From positions 124,001 through 188,000 of the forward strand of contig NZ_BAVQ01000003.1 of the NCBI RefSeq assembly GCF_000524475.1: 64,000 nucleotides of DNA, given 5' to 3'. This document shows, in pieces, positions 29,907-39,269 of the stretch. Each line of letters opens with the position of its first letter. The first letter of the stretch is position 1. The DNA comes from Tomitella biformata AHU 1821. Lineage in GTDB: Bacteria > Actinomycetota > Actinomycetes > Mycobacteriales > Mycobacteriaceae. The translations under genes and the position numbers were made by a program. Below the pieces are notes generated by a model. It did no database searches. It was not told the origin of the DNA and was given only the letters and a program-made list of their open reading frames with translations.

Positions 29907-30816
29907 TCCCCCACAGGTAGATCTGTCCGGGGCATACGAGTACTGCCGCAAGATCGCCGCCCACCACGGCCGCACCTACTACCTGGCGACGCGACTCCTG
30001 CCCGCCGACCGTCGGCCCGCCATCCACGCGCTCTACGCCTTCGCGCGCGCTGTGGACGACATCGTGGACCTCCCTGGCCCCGGCACCACCCCCGCGCAGA
30101 CCGCCCGCCTGCTCGACGCGGTCGAGCAGGCGCTGCGCGGACAGCTCGCTGGTACCCCGTCCGCCATCGCCGCATCCCCCATCGACCCCCGGGTCCTGGC
30201 AGCGCTCGCGGACACCGCGAAGCGCCACGACATCGACCCCAACTGCTTCTGGGCGTTCCTGCACTCGATGCGCATGGATCTGCCGGGCACCCCCGAGCAC
30301 ATCGCGCACTACCGGACGATGTCTCAGCTGGACGAGTACATGTATGGCTCGGCCGCCGTGATCGGTCTGCAGGTGCTGCCGATCCTCGGCGCGCGGACGC
30401 CCGAGGCCGCGGTGCACGCGGAAGCGCTGGGCAAGGCGTTCCAGCTCACGAACTTCCTGCGCGATGTCGGCGAGGACCTCGACCTGGGCCGGATCTACCT
30501 GCCGCTGGACGAGCTCGCCGCGTTCGACGTCGACGAGGCGCTCCTGGCGCACGCACGCGCCACAGGACGGCCGGATCAGCGGGTCCGGCTCGCGCTGGCG
30601 CACACGATCGCCCACACCCGCAGCATCTACCGGCTGGCAGAGCCGGGGATCGCGCTGCTGGAGCGTCGGGCGCGGCCCTGCGTGCGGACCGCCGCCGCCG
30701 TGTACGGCCAGATCCTCAACGAGATCGAGGAGGCGGACTACCAAATCTTCGACCGGCGCATCACCGTGCCGAACCGCCGGCGGCTCGCGATCACCGCCCG
30801 GCAGCTCTTCGGCTGA
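29896..30816 (+). CDS. crtB: Phytoene/squalene synthase CrtB
   Basis: Head-to-head condensation of two GGPP to phytoene. 306 residues; first aspartate-rich motif YAFARAVDDIVD (about 50-61), second NFLRDVGEDLDLGRIYLP, plus YCRKIAAHHGRTYYLATRLL at the N-terminus. Starts inside the end of mptA (11-nt overlap), so it is translationally coupled to it. With the prenyl synthase and CrtI it gives a complete route from IPP to a red or yellow acyclic C40 carotene. No cyclase or hydroxylase is present in the window. Confidence 0.94.
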   Translation: MASDPPQVDLSGAYEYCRKIAAHHGRTYYLATRLLPADRRPAIHALYAFARAVDDIVDLPGPGTTPAQTARLLDAVEQALRGQLAGTPSAIAASPIDPRVLAALADTAKRHDIDPNCFWAFLHSMRMDLPGTPEHIAHYRTMSQLDEYMYGSAAVIGLQVLPILGARTPEAAVHAEALGKAFQLTNFLRDVGEDLDLGRIYLPLDELAAFDVDEALLAHARATGRPDQRVRLALAHTIAHTRSIYRLAEPGIALLERRARPCVRTAAAVYGQILNEIEEADYQIFDRRITVPNRRRLAITARQLFG

Positions 30817-30826
30817 CCGACCCTAG

Positions 30827-31210
30827 CTAGAAGGCCAGGGCTTGGGCGCGGCGGATGACCTCACGTGCCAGATGCCCGCGCAACGCCTCAGCGGGGGTGC
30901 CCGGTAGCGAGTCGTCCTCGGTGAACAGCCACGTCAGCGTCTCCTCCCCCGAGTAGCCGCCATCGTGGAGGACCGCGAGCAGGCCGGGGACCCAGCGCAG
31001 GATCCGGTTGCGGCCGGGCTCAAAGTCGAACTCCAGGAAAATCGCCGGCACGCCGACGACGGAGTCCCGCCGCACCGCCAGCAGCAGCCGGTCCCGCAGC
31101 ATCTGGTGCACGCGGGTGATGGGCACCCGGAGCGCCTTCGAGATGTCGGGAATTTGATATAGCTCGACGGACCTGTCCAGCACGTCCTCGCAGACGGGAA
31201 ATGTACTCAC
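30827..31210 (-). CDS. Rv2175c-family DNA-binding protein
   Basis: 127-residue protein with a winged helix-turn-helix (about residues 18-60, LYQIPDISKALRVPITRVHQMLRD) and a C-terminal helical domain. In M. tuberculosis Rv2175c is a DNA-binding substrate of the adjacent kinase PknL, phosphorylated near its N-terminus; here Thr3 in MSTFPVCEDV is a candidate. Convergent with crtB (10-nt gap) and divergent from pknL. GTG start with no ribosome site, but TACCGT ends 6 nt upstream, so probably leaderless. Confidence 0.9.
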   Translation of the reverse strand: MSTFPVCEDVLDRSVELYQIPDISKALRVPITRVHQMLRDRLLLAVRRDSVVGVPAIFLEFDFEPGRNRILRWVPGLLAVLHDGGYSGEETLTWLFTEDDSLPGTPAEALRGHLAREVIRRAQALAF

Positions 31211-31216
31211 CGCACC

Positions 31217-31222
31217 ACGGTA
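31217..31222 (-). promoter_or_regulatory. Candidate -10 of leaderless Rv2175c-like mRNA
   Basis: TACCGT on the minus strand, 6 nt from the GTG at 31208-31210, with no ribosome site between. Confidence 0.5.
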
Positions 31223-31319
31223 ACCGGCCGAGTGCCCTCACGGCGAAACCGCCCACCGGCCGGCAGTGGATATCATGGTTGATCGACCCACCCACTCAGC
31301 TATGTCAAGGAGGTACCGC

Positions 31320-33551
31320 GTGAGCCAGATCGGCGCCAGACTCGTCGGCACGCTGCTCGATAACCGGTACCTCGTAGGCTCCCCCATCGCGCGCGGCGGC
31401 ATGTCCACCGTCTACTCCGGCACCGATGTGCGGCTCGGCCGCGACGTCGCCGTGAAGGTGATGAACACCGAGTTCGCCGCCGACCCGAAGTTCCTGTCCC
31501 GATTCGAGTTCGAGGCCAGGTCAGTGGCCAGCCTGAAGGATCCGGGCCTGGTCGCGGTCTATGACCAGGGCGTCGACGGCGACTACGCGTTCCTTGTCAT
31601 GGAGCTGGTGCGCGGCGGCACCCTGCGCGAGCTGTTGCGCGAGCGCGGCCCAATGCCCCCGCACGCCGTCGTGGCCGTCGCCCGGCCGGCGCTCACCGCG
31701 CTCGCCGCCGCCCACCGCGCCGGGCTGGTACACCGCGACGTCAAGCCCGAGAACGTGTTGATCTCCGACGACGGCGAGGTCAAACTCGCCGATTTCGGGT
31801 TGGTCCGCGCCGTCGCCGGCGCGACGGTGACCTCGAGCAGCGTGATCCTCGGCACAGCCGCCTATCTTTCCCCTGAGCAGGTCAGCACCGGCCACGCTGA
31901 CCCGCGCAGCGATATCTATGCCGTGGGCACCGTGGTGTTCGAGATGTTGACGGGCCGCACCCCCTTCACCGGCGACACCTCCCTTGCGATCGCCTACCGC
32001 CGGATCAACGAGGACGTGCCGCCGCCGAGCACCCTAATCGCCGGCGTGCCGCCCGAGCTCGACGCGTTTGTGCTACGCGCCACTGACCGGGATCCCAACG
32101 CCCGCTTCGTCAACGCCGCCGATATGGGCCGGTCCCTCGACCAGTTGACCGAGGCGCTGCGGCTGCCCCCGTTCCGGGTGCCCGCCCCCACCCAATCGGC
32201 CCAGCACCGCGCCGCGGAGGCCGCCACCCACCACATCGGGGTGCCCGACGGCGGCCAGACGACGATCCTGCCGCCCGCGGCCGAGCATTCCGCGTCCGAG
32301 GCCGCACCCGAGCCGGCCGACCCCAGCCACACCCGCCAGTACACGATGGTGGGACCGCCGCCCCTGGATCCCGGTGCCGCCGAACATGATGACGCGGCAC
32401 AGGATTCTGGCGGCGAGCCGGACTCGGACGACCACTTGCCCGCCGCCACCCCCGAAGTCGACCGCCAACGGCGCCGGTCGCGTCGCTCCATGGCCCTGTG
32501 GCTGCTCGTCATCCTCGCCCTGGCTGCCGGCCTCGGCGTCGGGGGCTGGTGGCTGGGGTCCGGCCGCTACACCACGGTGCCCGCCACCGCCGGGATGGAC
32601 CAGGCGGCCGTGCTGTCCGCGCTGTCCTCCGCGGGGCTCGACGCACAGCTCGACGGCGCCTACTCGGACACCGAGCCCGCGGACACCCTCATGGGTGTCA
32701 GCCCCGGGCCCGGCACGAAGGTGCTGCGCTCGTCATCCGTGTTGGTGGCCGTCTCCCTCGGCCGACCCACGGTGCCCGAGCTCGATGGGGACGCCTCCAC
32801 CGACACCGTGTTGGCCACACTGGCCGACCGGACACTGGTGCCCTCCCTCGGCAGCGAGGAGTACAGCGGGACGGTCCCGCAGGGCTCCGTGCTGCGGATG
32901 AACCCCCGCTCCGGCACCGTCGTGCGGGTCGGCTCCACGGTGACCGTGGTCAACAGCAAGGGCAAGCCGCCCGTGCAGGTGCCAAATCTCAAGGGGAAGT
33001 CCCAGGACGACGCCACCGAGGCGCTACTCGCAGCGGGGCTGAAGGTCGACGGCGTCCGCACCGAGTTCGATGCGGACACCGACGGCGGCAAGGTCTTCGA
33101 CGCCGACCCGGAGATCGGCGACATGGTGCCAGACGGATCCAAGGTGACACTGCTGGTCTCCAACGCCCTGGTGGTGCCGGACGTCGCCGGAAAGTCGCCG
33201 GCGGAGGCCCGCGACGCGCTCACCGCGGCGGGCCTGGTGCCGGTCGACGCGGGCACGGCATCCGACACCGACGCCCAGGCCGGGACTATCGGCAAGAGCG
33301 AGCCCGCTGGCGCGGGCCGCGTCGACCCCGCCAATCCGCAGGTCAAAATCTATGTCTCGGATACCGTCAAGGTCCCGAGCGTCCTCGGCCAGAGCGTGCG
33401 CAGCGCCCGTGCGGAGCTCACCGCGCTGGGCCTGGCTGTCGACGTGCAGCAGATCATCGGCAACGACGGCTCGCTGGTGATCAGCCAGCGGCCCGCCGCC
33501 GGCTCGCGGGTGGCACAGGGCAAGAAGGTCACCGTCACCGCGCTGCCCTGA
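31320..33551 (+). CDS. pknL: Ser/Thr protein kinase PknL with five PASTA repeats
   Basis: Receptor-type kinase of 743 residues. Kinase domain at about 17-280: ATP lysine K46 in VAVKVM, catalytic HRDVKPEN at 138-145, DFG at 158-160 and APE-equivalent SPEQ. A Pro/Ala/Glu-rich linker follows, then one membrane helix (about 391-411) and five PASTA repeats to the C-terminus, each starting with a VP motif (TVPATAG, TVPELDG, QVPNLKG, VVPDVAG, KVPSVLG). M. tuberculosis PknL lacks PASTA repeats; the corynebacterial one has them. PASTA domains are thought to sense peptidoglycan fragments or lipid II. The GTG at 31320 has an AAGGAGGT site. Confidence 0.95.
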   Translation: MSQIGARLVGTLLDNRYLVGSPIARGGMSTVYSGTDVRLGRDVAVKVMNTEFAADPKFLSRFEFEARSVASLKDPGLVAVYDQGVDGDYAFLVMELVRGGTLRELLRERGPMPPHAVVAVARPALTALAAAHRAGLVHRDVKPENVLISDDGEVKLADFGLVRAVAGATVTSSSVILGTAAYLSPEQVSTGHADPRSDIYAVGTVVFEMLTGRTPFTGDTSLAIAYRRINEDVPPPSTLIAGVPPELDAFVLRATDRDPNARFVNAADMGRSLDQLTEALRLPPFRVPAPTQSAQHRAAEAATHHIGVPDGGQTTILPPAAEHSASEAAPEPADPSHTRQYTMVGPPPLDPGAAEHDDAAQDSGGEPDSDDHLPAATPEVDRQRRRSRRSMALWLLVILALAAGLGVGGWWLGSGRYTTVPATAGMDQAAVLSALSSAGLDAQLDGAYSDTEPADTLMGVSPGPGTKVLRSSSVLVAVSLGRPTVPELDGDASTDTVLATLADRTLVPSLGSEEYSGTVPQGSVLRMNPRSGTVVRVGSTVTVVNSKGKPPVQVPNLKGKSQDDATEALLAAGLKVDGVRTEFDADTDGGKVFDADPEIGDMVPDGSKVTLLVSNALVVPDVAGKSPAEARDALTAAGLVPVDAGTASDTDAQAGTIGKSEPAGAGRVDPANPQVKIYVSDTVKVPSVLGQSVRSARAELTALGLAVDVQQIIGNDGSLVISQRPAAGSRVAQGKKVTVTALP

Positions 33552-33596
33552 GCGCCACCGGCCACGCCTCGCCCCACATGCGCTGACCGCCAAATC

Positions 33597-33657
33597 GCCA
33601 GCACCCCCGATCCCGTGCCCGGGGTCAGAACCGGCGCGCGCAATCGGGGGTGCTGGC
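33597..33657. terminator. Bidirectional hairpin between pknL and aroG
   Basis: Perfect 15-bp inverted repeat (33597-33611 with 33643-33657) with a 31-nt loop, placed between the convergent ends of pknL and aroG. No strong T-run on either side. Confidence 0.7.
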
Positions 33658-33673
33658 ACCACAACGCGAGAAG

Positions 33674-35071
<1,398 letters not shown>

Positions 35072-35105
35072 GGCGGCGTGCTGAGATCTCTCACACGTTG
35101 GCCCA

Positions 35106-35612
35106 CTAAGCGGGCAGCCGGGCCTCGATCATCCGGTACTTCGCGAGGTTGTGGCGGGCGTCGGAGAGCGCGTCGTGCGCGTCTCCCGGCAGCGGCGGCA
35201 GCTCCGGCGAGCCGACGTACTCCCACACCTGTTTGAGCTCGCGGGTGTAGCGCGGCATGTACCGCGGCAGCGCCGTCATATCGCCCCACAACTGGCACAG
35301 CACGACGTGGTCATAGGCTCCCACCCAGGCCCACAGTTCGATCTGGCCGGGCTGCGCGTAGTCGGGATCGTCCCCGTCGAGGAGAAACTCGATAAGCCCC
35401 TCGCGGATGCGGTCCCTGCTGCGCCAGGCCTTCGAGGCCGGGGAGGGGAGCTTGTCCAATACATTGGCGCGGACCCACTTACCGGCACGCGATGGATCGA
35501 ACTCAGTGGAGACAGCATAGAATTCACGACCGTCGTCTGCGACGACGCCGATGGACACGAGTTCGATCGTGCGTCCATCCTCGATGAACTCGCAATCGTA
35601 GAAGTAGCGCAC
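35106..35612 (-). CDS. 3'-5' exoribonuclease, Rv2179c (RNase AS) type
   Basis: 168-residue DnaQ-like DEDD exoribonuclease that trims 3' ends; the M. tuberculosis enzyme is described as a homodimeric exoribonuclease preferring adenylate-rich 3' overhangs. The catalytic Asp and Glu are in MRYFYDCEFIEDG (D6, E8). Further acidic/His residues lie in WAWVGAYDHVVL and the C-terminal HDALSDARHNL (His and Asp). GTG start with TAAGAT 6 nt upstream. Divergent from mptC, with 51 nt between the two starts. Confidence 0.92.
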   Translation of the reverse strand: MRYFYDCEFIEDGRTIELVSIGVVADDGREFYAVSTEFDPSRAGKWVRANVLDKLPSPASKAWRSRDRIREGLIEFLLDGDDPDYAQPGQIELWAWVGAYDHVVLCQLWGDMTALPRYMPRYTRELKQVWEYVGSPELPPLPGDAHDALSDARHNLAKYRMIEARLPA

Positions 35613-35618
35613 CGCAAC

Positions 35619-35624
35619 ATCTTA
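35619..35624 (-). promoter_or_regulatory. Candidate -10 of leaderless exoribonuclease mRNA
   Basis: TAAGAT on the minus strand, ending 6 nt before the GTG at 35610-35612. Confidence 0.5.
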
Positions 35625-35663
35625 GTTCCAACCGTGCGCGCCAACGCAAAAGGGGACAGCTTC

Positions 35664-36980
35664 ATGAAGGTGGCCACCACCACGGGCCAGACATCGGGAG
35701 CTTCGTCCGAGCCCTCGAAACCCCATCTGGGCATCCGCATCGCGATCGTGATCGCCCTCGCCTTCGGAGTTGCGGTCAACCTCGTGGGATTCCCCGGCGT
35801 ACGCGATCTCGGCATCAAGTATCGGATTGATCTGGACGTCTACCGCATCGGCGCCTCGGTCTGGCGCTCCGGCGCGGATCTCTACGGACCCATGCCCCTC
35901 ACCTCCGGCGGGATCGGCCTGCCGTTCACCTATCCCCCACTGTCCGCCGTGGTCTTCGCGCCGTTCACCTTCGTCTCCCTGTCTATCGCCTCGCTGCTGA
36001 TCACCATCTCCAGCATCGTCATGCTCGCCGTCACGGTCGGCATCTGGCTGCGCTCGCTGCGGAGCGGCCCCGCGCCCTCCCTCGCCGCCCGGACGCCGCT
36101 GTTGTGGACCGGCGCCGCGATCCTCGCCGTCGCGCTCTGGCTGGAGCCGGTGGTCTCCTCCCTGAACTATGGCCAGGTCAACATCGTGCTGATGGCCCTC
36201 GTCGCCGCCGACTGCCTGTTGAAGAAGACCCCGTGGCCCCGCGGCATGCTCATCGGCTTGGTCACGGCGATCAAGCTCACCCCCGCGGTGTTCGTGCTGT
36301 ACTTCCTGATCCGACGGGATTTCCGCGCCGCGATCGTCAGCGGCCTGTCCTTCCTCCTGTTCACCGGCATCGGCGTGGCGTTCGCCCCCAAAGACTCCCT
36401 CACCTACTGGTTCTCCACGCTGGTCAACTCGGGGCGCATTGGCAACCCGATGTACGCCGCGAACCAGTCCATCACCGGCCTGCTGGCCAGGTTCGGCATG
36501 CCGGACGATATCCGGTCGCTGGTCTGGATCGGGTTGTCCGGCCTGACCGTGATTCTGGCCGCGTTCGCGATGTGGCGGGCCCATGAGGCCAAGCAGCCAG
36601 CCCTGACGCTGGGTCTGGCCGCGCTCCTCGGCCTGCTCATCTCGCCCGTCTCCTGGTCGCACCACTGGGTGTGGGCGGTGCCGGTGCTGATCAGCCTCGC
36701 CGCCTTCGCCTACACCCACCGGCTCCGACGCTTCGGCGTGCTCGCGGGCCTCGGACTTGTGGTCTTCGCCGCCGGCGTGCACTGGCATCTCGGCTCCGGC
36801 CACAACCTCGAGATTGCCTGGCCGCTGTGGGGCCAGATCCTCGGCTCGTCCTATCTCTGGTGGGCGCTAGCGGTCATCATCACCGTCGCGGTGGCCCCGC
36901 CGCGCACGGCCTCCGCCGCCGCGGATCAGGCGGAGACGAGAAAGCCGGCCGTCGAGGACGGCCGGCAGATCATCGTCTAA
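35664..36980 (+). CDS. Alpha-1,2-mannosyltransferase (MptC/Rv2181 type, GT87)
   Basis: GT-C membrane glycosyltransferase that adds single alpha-1,2-mannose branches to lipomannan/LAM in mycobacteria. 438 residues, about ten membrane helices. The acidic motif is in the first outer loop (KYRIDLDVYRIGASVWRSG), then TYPPLSAV, NYGQVNIVLM and the conserved SPVSWSHHWVW near the C-terminus. The ATG at 35664 has an AAAGGGGAC site; the in-frame extension back to 35151 runs antisense through the exoribonuclease and is rejected. The last codons form a strong hairpin. Confidence 0.9.
   Translation: MKVATTTGQTSGASSEPSKPHLGIRIAIVIALAFGVAVNLVGFPGVRDLGIKYRIDLDVYRIGASVWRSGADLYGPMPLTSGGIGLPFTYPPLSAVVFAPFTFVSLSIASLLITISSIVMLAVTVGIWLRSLRSGPAPSLAARTPLLWTGAAILAVALWLEPVVSSLNYGQVNIVLMALVAADCLLKKTPWPRGMLIGLVTAIKLTPAVFVLYFLIRRDFRAAIVSGLSFLLFTGIGVAFAPKDSLTYWFSTLVNSGRIGNPMYAANQSITGLLARFGMPDDIRSLVWIGLSGLTVILAAFAMWRAHEAKQPALTLGLAALLGLLISPVSWSHHWVWAVPVLISLAAFAYTHRLRRFGVLAGLGLVVFAAGVHWHLGSGHNLEIAWPLWGQILGSSYLWWALAVIITVAVAPPRTASAAADQAETRKPAVEDGRQIIV
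36944..36966 (+). terminator. Hairpin within the last codons of mptC
   Basis: Perfect 10-bp inverted repeat GCCGGCCGTC / GACGGCCGGC with a 3-nt loop, encoding part of the C-terminus of MptC and lying 14 nt before its stop. Possible terminator or mRNA 3' stabiliser shared with the convergent acyltransferase gene; no T-run follows. Confidence 0.5.
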
Positions 36981-36994
36981 CGCCTTCGGCCGGC

Positions 36995-37729
36995 TCAGCC
37001 CGCCTGGGTGTCTGGAACCCGGTCCGAGCCGGCTTGCTCCGCGGGGCTGGCCTTCGCGGGGCCGTCCTTCAGGCTCGCCGCGTAGATGTCGACGTACTCC
37101 TGGCCGGAGAGCTTCATCAACGAGTACATGATCTCGTCCGTGATGGCGCGCTCGATAAAGCGGCTGCCGCCCAGGCCCTCATAGCGGGAGAAGTCCATGG
37201 GCTTGCCGACTCGGACCACGATCTTGGTGGGACGGTAGGACTTCGAGCCGATGGGGTTCATGATGTCGGTGCCGACCATGGCGACGGGGATGACGGGGGT
37301 CCCAGTCTCCAGCGCGATCCGGGCGATCCCCGTCTTGCCCTTGAACAACCGACCGTCCGGCGAGCGGGTGCCCTCGGGGTAGAGCCCGAGGACCTTGCCC
37401 TCCTCGAGGACTCGGCGCGCTGAGATCAACGCGCCCTCCGACGCCTTGCCGCCGCTGCGGTCGATCGGCACCTGGCCGGCCGCCGAGTAGAAGAACTTAT
37501 TGAATCGCCCCTTGAGCCCGGGTGAGGTGAAGTACTCGCTCTTGGCGAGGAAGGTGATGCGGCGCGGCACCATCATTGGCAGGTAGAGCGAGTCCACCAC
37601 CGCGAGGTGGTTGCTGGCCAGGATCACCGGCCCGCTGGTCGGAATGTTCTCGAGCCCCTCGACCTTGGGCCTGCCCAGCACCCACAGCACCGGGCCGACC
37701 AGGACGTACTTGAACAGCCAGTACCACAT
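36995..37729 (-). CDS. PlsC-type 1-acylglycerol-3-phosphate acyltransferase (Rv2182c-like)
   Basis: Membrane-associated acyltransferase of phospholipid synthesis. 244 residues. The HX4D catalytic motif is NHLAVVD, the glycerophosphate-binding motif LYPEGTRSPDG, and block III GTPVIPVAMVG. The N-terminal MWYWLFKYVLVGPVLWV is a membrane anchor. The ATG at 37727-37729 has a GAGGAG site. It starts the distal end of a minus-strand group that includes a ROK kinase and SRPBCC proteins. Exact acyl acceptor is not determinable from sequence. Confidence 0.92.
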   Translation of the reverse strand: MWYWLFKYVLVGPVLWVLGRPKVEGLENIPTSGPVILASNHLAVVDSLYLPMMVPRRITFLAKSEYFTSPGLKGRFNKFFYSAAGQVPIDRSGGKASEGALISARRVLEEGKVLGLYPEGTRSPDGRLFKGKTGIARIALETGTPVIPVAMVGTDIMNPIGSKSYRPTKIVVRVGKPMDFSRYEGLGGSRFIERAITDEIMYSLMKLSGQEYVDIYAASLKDGPAKASPAEQAGSDRVPDTQAG

Positions 37730-37804
37730 TTGAGCTCCTCGTAGCCGCTTTGAAAAATCTCCCCAACACCGCCACCGCTGTGGCCTGGCGCTCAATACTG
37801 GACT

Positions 37805-38851
37805 CTACCGATCCGGCCGCTCGTCGCGCGCAGAGGTTCCAGCCGGTCCCGCAACCGGCAATTCGGCTAACCCCCATTTACGCCGAGCCATCTCCGCCGC
37901 GCCGATCAGCGCGGCGTTGGCACCGAGCTCGCTGCGTCGGATGCGCGCGAGCCTGCGGTGTCCGGCCCCAGTGACCATGCCGGCGTAGGTGCGGCGCGCG
38001 TCCTCCAAGAACAATGGCGCCGATGCCGCGACCCCGCCGGCGACCACAATCAGATCGGGGTCGAACACGTCCGCCACGATAGACAGGCCGACCCCGAGCC
38101 AATGCGCGAAGTCCGCGATGGCCGCCAGGGCGATGGGGTCACCCGCGGTGGCCGCCCGCGCGACCGCGGCGCCGTCGAGCTCGCCCCCGGGTGTCAGGAT
38201 CGTCGCGCGCCCCGGGTCCGCGGCGAGCATCTCGGCCGCCGTGGCCGCCAAAGCGGTGCCACTGCAATATCTCTCGAAGCAGCCCCGCTTGCCGCAGGGG
38301 CACGCCCGGCCGCCCGGCACCAGCGGGAGGTGGCCGAGCTCCGGGGCCACCCCGTTGGAGCCGCGGTAGATCTCGCCGCCGATCAGCAGGGCTGCCCCGA
38401 TGCCGGTGCCGATCGCCACCACCGCGACATTCTCCCCCAGCGAGGCCGGGCCGAAGTACAGCTCGCCCCACGCCGCGGAGTTCGCGTCGTGCTCCAAGAA
38501 GACGGGGAGCCCGACGCGCGGCTCGAGCAGCTCGGGCACCCGGGCGTCGCGCCACGGCAGGTGCGGGGCGAACCGGACGCGATCCTGCTCACGGGAGACG
38601 AAGCCCGCGACGGCCAGCCCCACCGACGCGACCGGGTTGCGGCCGTGCAACTCGGAGATGGCAGCGACGAGCGCGTCCTCGAGGGCCTGCGCCTCGTGGG
38701 GGGTGTCCACGGAGACGGCGTCGACAACCCGGCCCTCCGCATCGACGACGCCCGCGCGCAGGTTGGTGCCGCCCACGTCGATCCCAATAGTCAACGGTCG
38801 GCGGCCCTTGACCAGCGGGGTCGCCGACTCCTCGCTAGCGGCGGGCCCCAT
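37805..38851 (-). CDS. ROK family glucokinase
   Basis: 348 residues. ATP motif DVGGTNLRAGV near the N-terminus; catalytic Asp in LEHDANSAAWGE; IGTGIGAAL; the ROK signature and zinc-binding cluster ELGHLPLVPGG followed by CPCGKRGCFERYCSG; C-terminal VVAGGVA. It looks like the glucokinases of Corynebacterium and Streptomyces. The start overlaps the end of the CxxCxxC protein gene by 17 nt. In corynebacteria glk also lies beside the plsC homologue. Confidence 0.92.
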   Translation of the reverse strand: MGPAASEESATPLVKGRRPLTIGIDVGGTNLRAGVVDAEGRVVDAVSVDTPHEAQALEDALVAAISELHGRNPVASVGLAVAGFVSREQDRVRFAPHLPWRDARVPELLEPRVGLPVFLEHDANSAAWGELYFGPASLGENVAVVAIGTGIGAALLIGGEIYRGSNGVAPELGHLPLVPGGRACPCGKRGCFERYCSGTALAATAAEMLAADPGRATILTPGGELDGAAVARAATAGDPIALAAIADFAHWLGVGLSIVADVFDPDLIVVAGGVAASAPLFLEDARRTYAGMVTGAGHRRLARIRRSELGANAALIGAAEMARRKWGLAELPVAGPAGTSARDERPDR

Positions 38852-39269
38852 TGCGGTCTGCCCCGGTCAGATTGACGGTGATGCGCTCGAAGGTGGGCCG
38901 CCGCCGGCCCGCGGGCTCGGCGGACTCCGCCGCGTCGGCCGGTCCCGATTCGGGCTGACCCGGTTCTGCGGCCTCTGCGCCGACGTCGGGATTCGTCTGT
39001 GCCGCATGGGTGGCCGCCGCGTCCGCGAGGACATCGCGGAGGATCGCCAGGAGCGCCACCCCGTGCACGCTGATCGCGGTCAAGAGCGGGTGCTGTTCGC
39101 CACGCGAGAGCGCCACCAACGCGCAGACCGGGCACCACGTGCAGTTACCGGCGGGAGCGTCCGGGGCGGCGAGCTGGCCGAGCATCGGCTCGACCGCGGC
39201 GATGACCGCGGACAGCACCGACCGCAGTTCCTCGCCCATCTGCTCTGACTGCCCGATCACTGTGGCCAC
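38835..39269 (-). CDS. Conserved CxxCxxC protein (Rv2183c-like)
   Basis: 144-residue protein of unknown function. The N-terminal helical part contains CTWCPVCALVALSRGE, a C-x2-C-x2-C cluster that could bind zinc or an iron-sulfur group. The C-terminal half (about 85-144) is Ala/Glu/Pro-rich and low complexity. The frame starts at a GTG (39267-39269) that overlaps the ArsA-like gene by 13 nt and ends 17 nt inside the ROK gene, so it is translated as part of the cluster. Confidence 0.82.
   Translation of the reverse strand: MATVIGQSEQMGEELRSVLSAVIAAVEPMLGQLAAPDAPAGNCTWCPVCALVALSRGEQHPLLTAISVHGVALLAILRDVLADAAATHAAQTNPDVGAEAAEPGQPESGPADAAESAEPAGRRRPTFERITVNLTGADRNGARR

Noticed and set aside
35151-35663. 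171-codon N-terminal extension of mptC
   Set aside because: It is antisense to the exoribonuclease gene, and the internal ATG at 35664 has a good ribosome site and the expected N-terminus.
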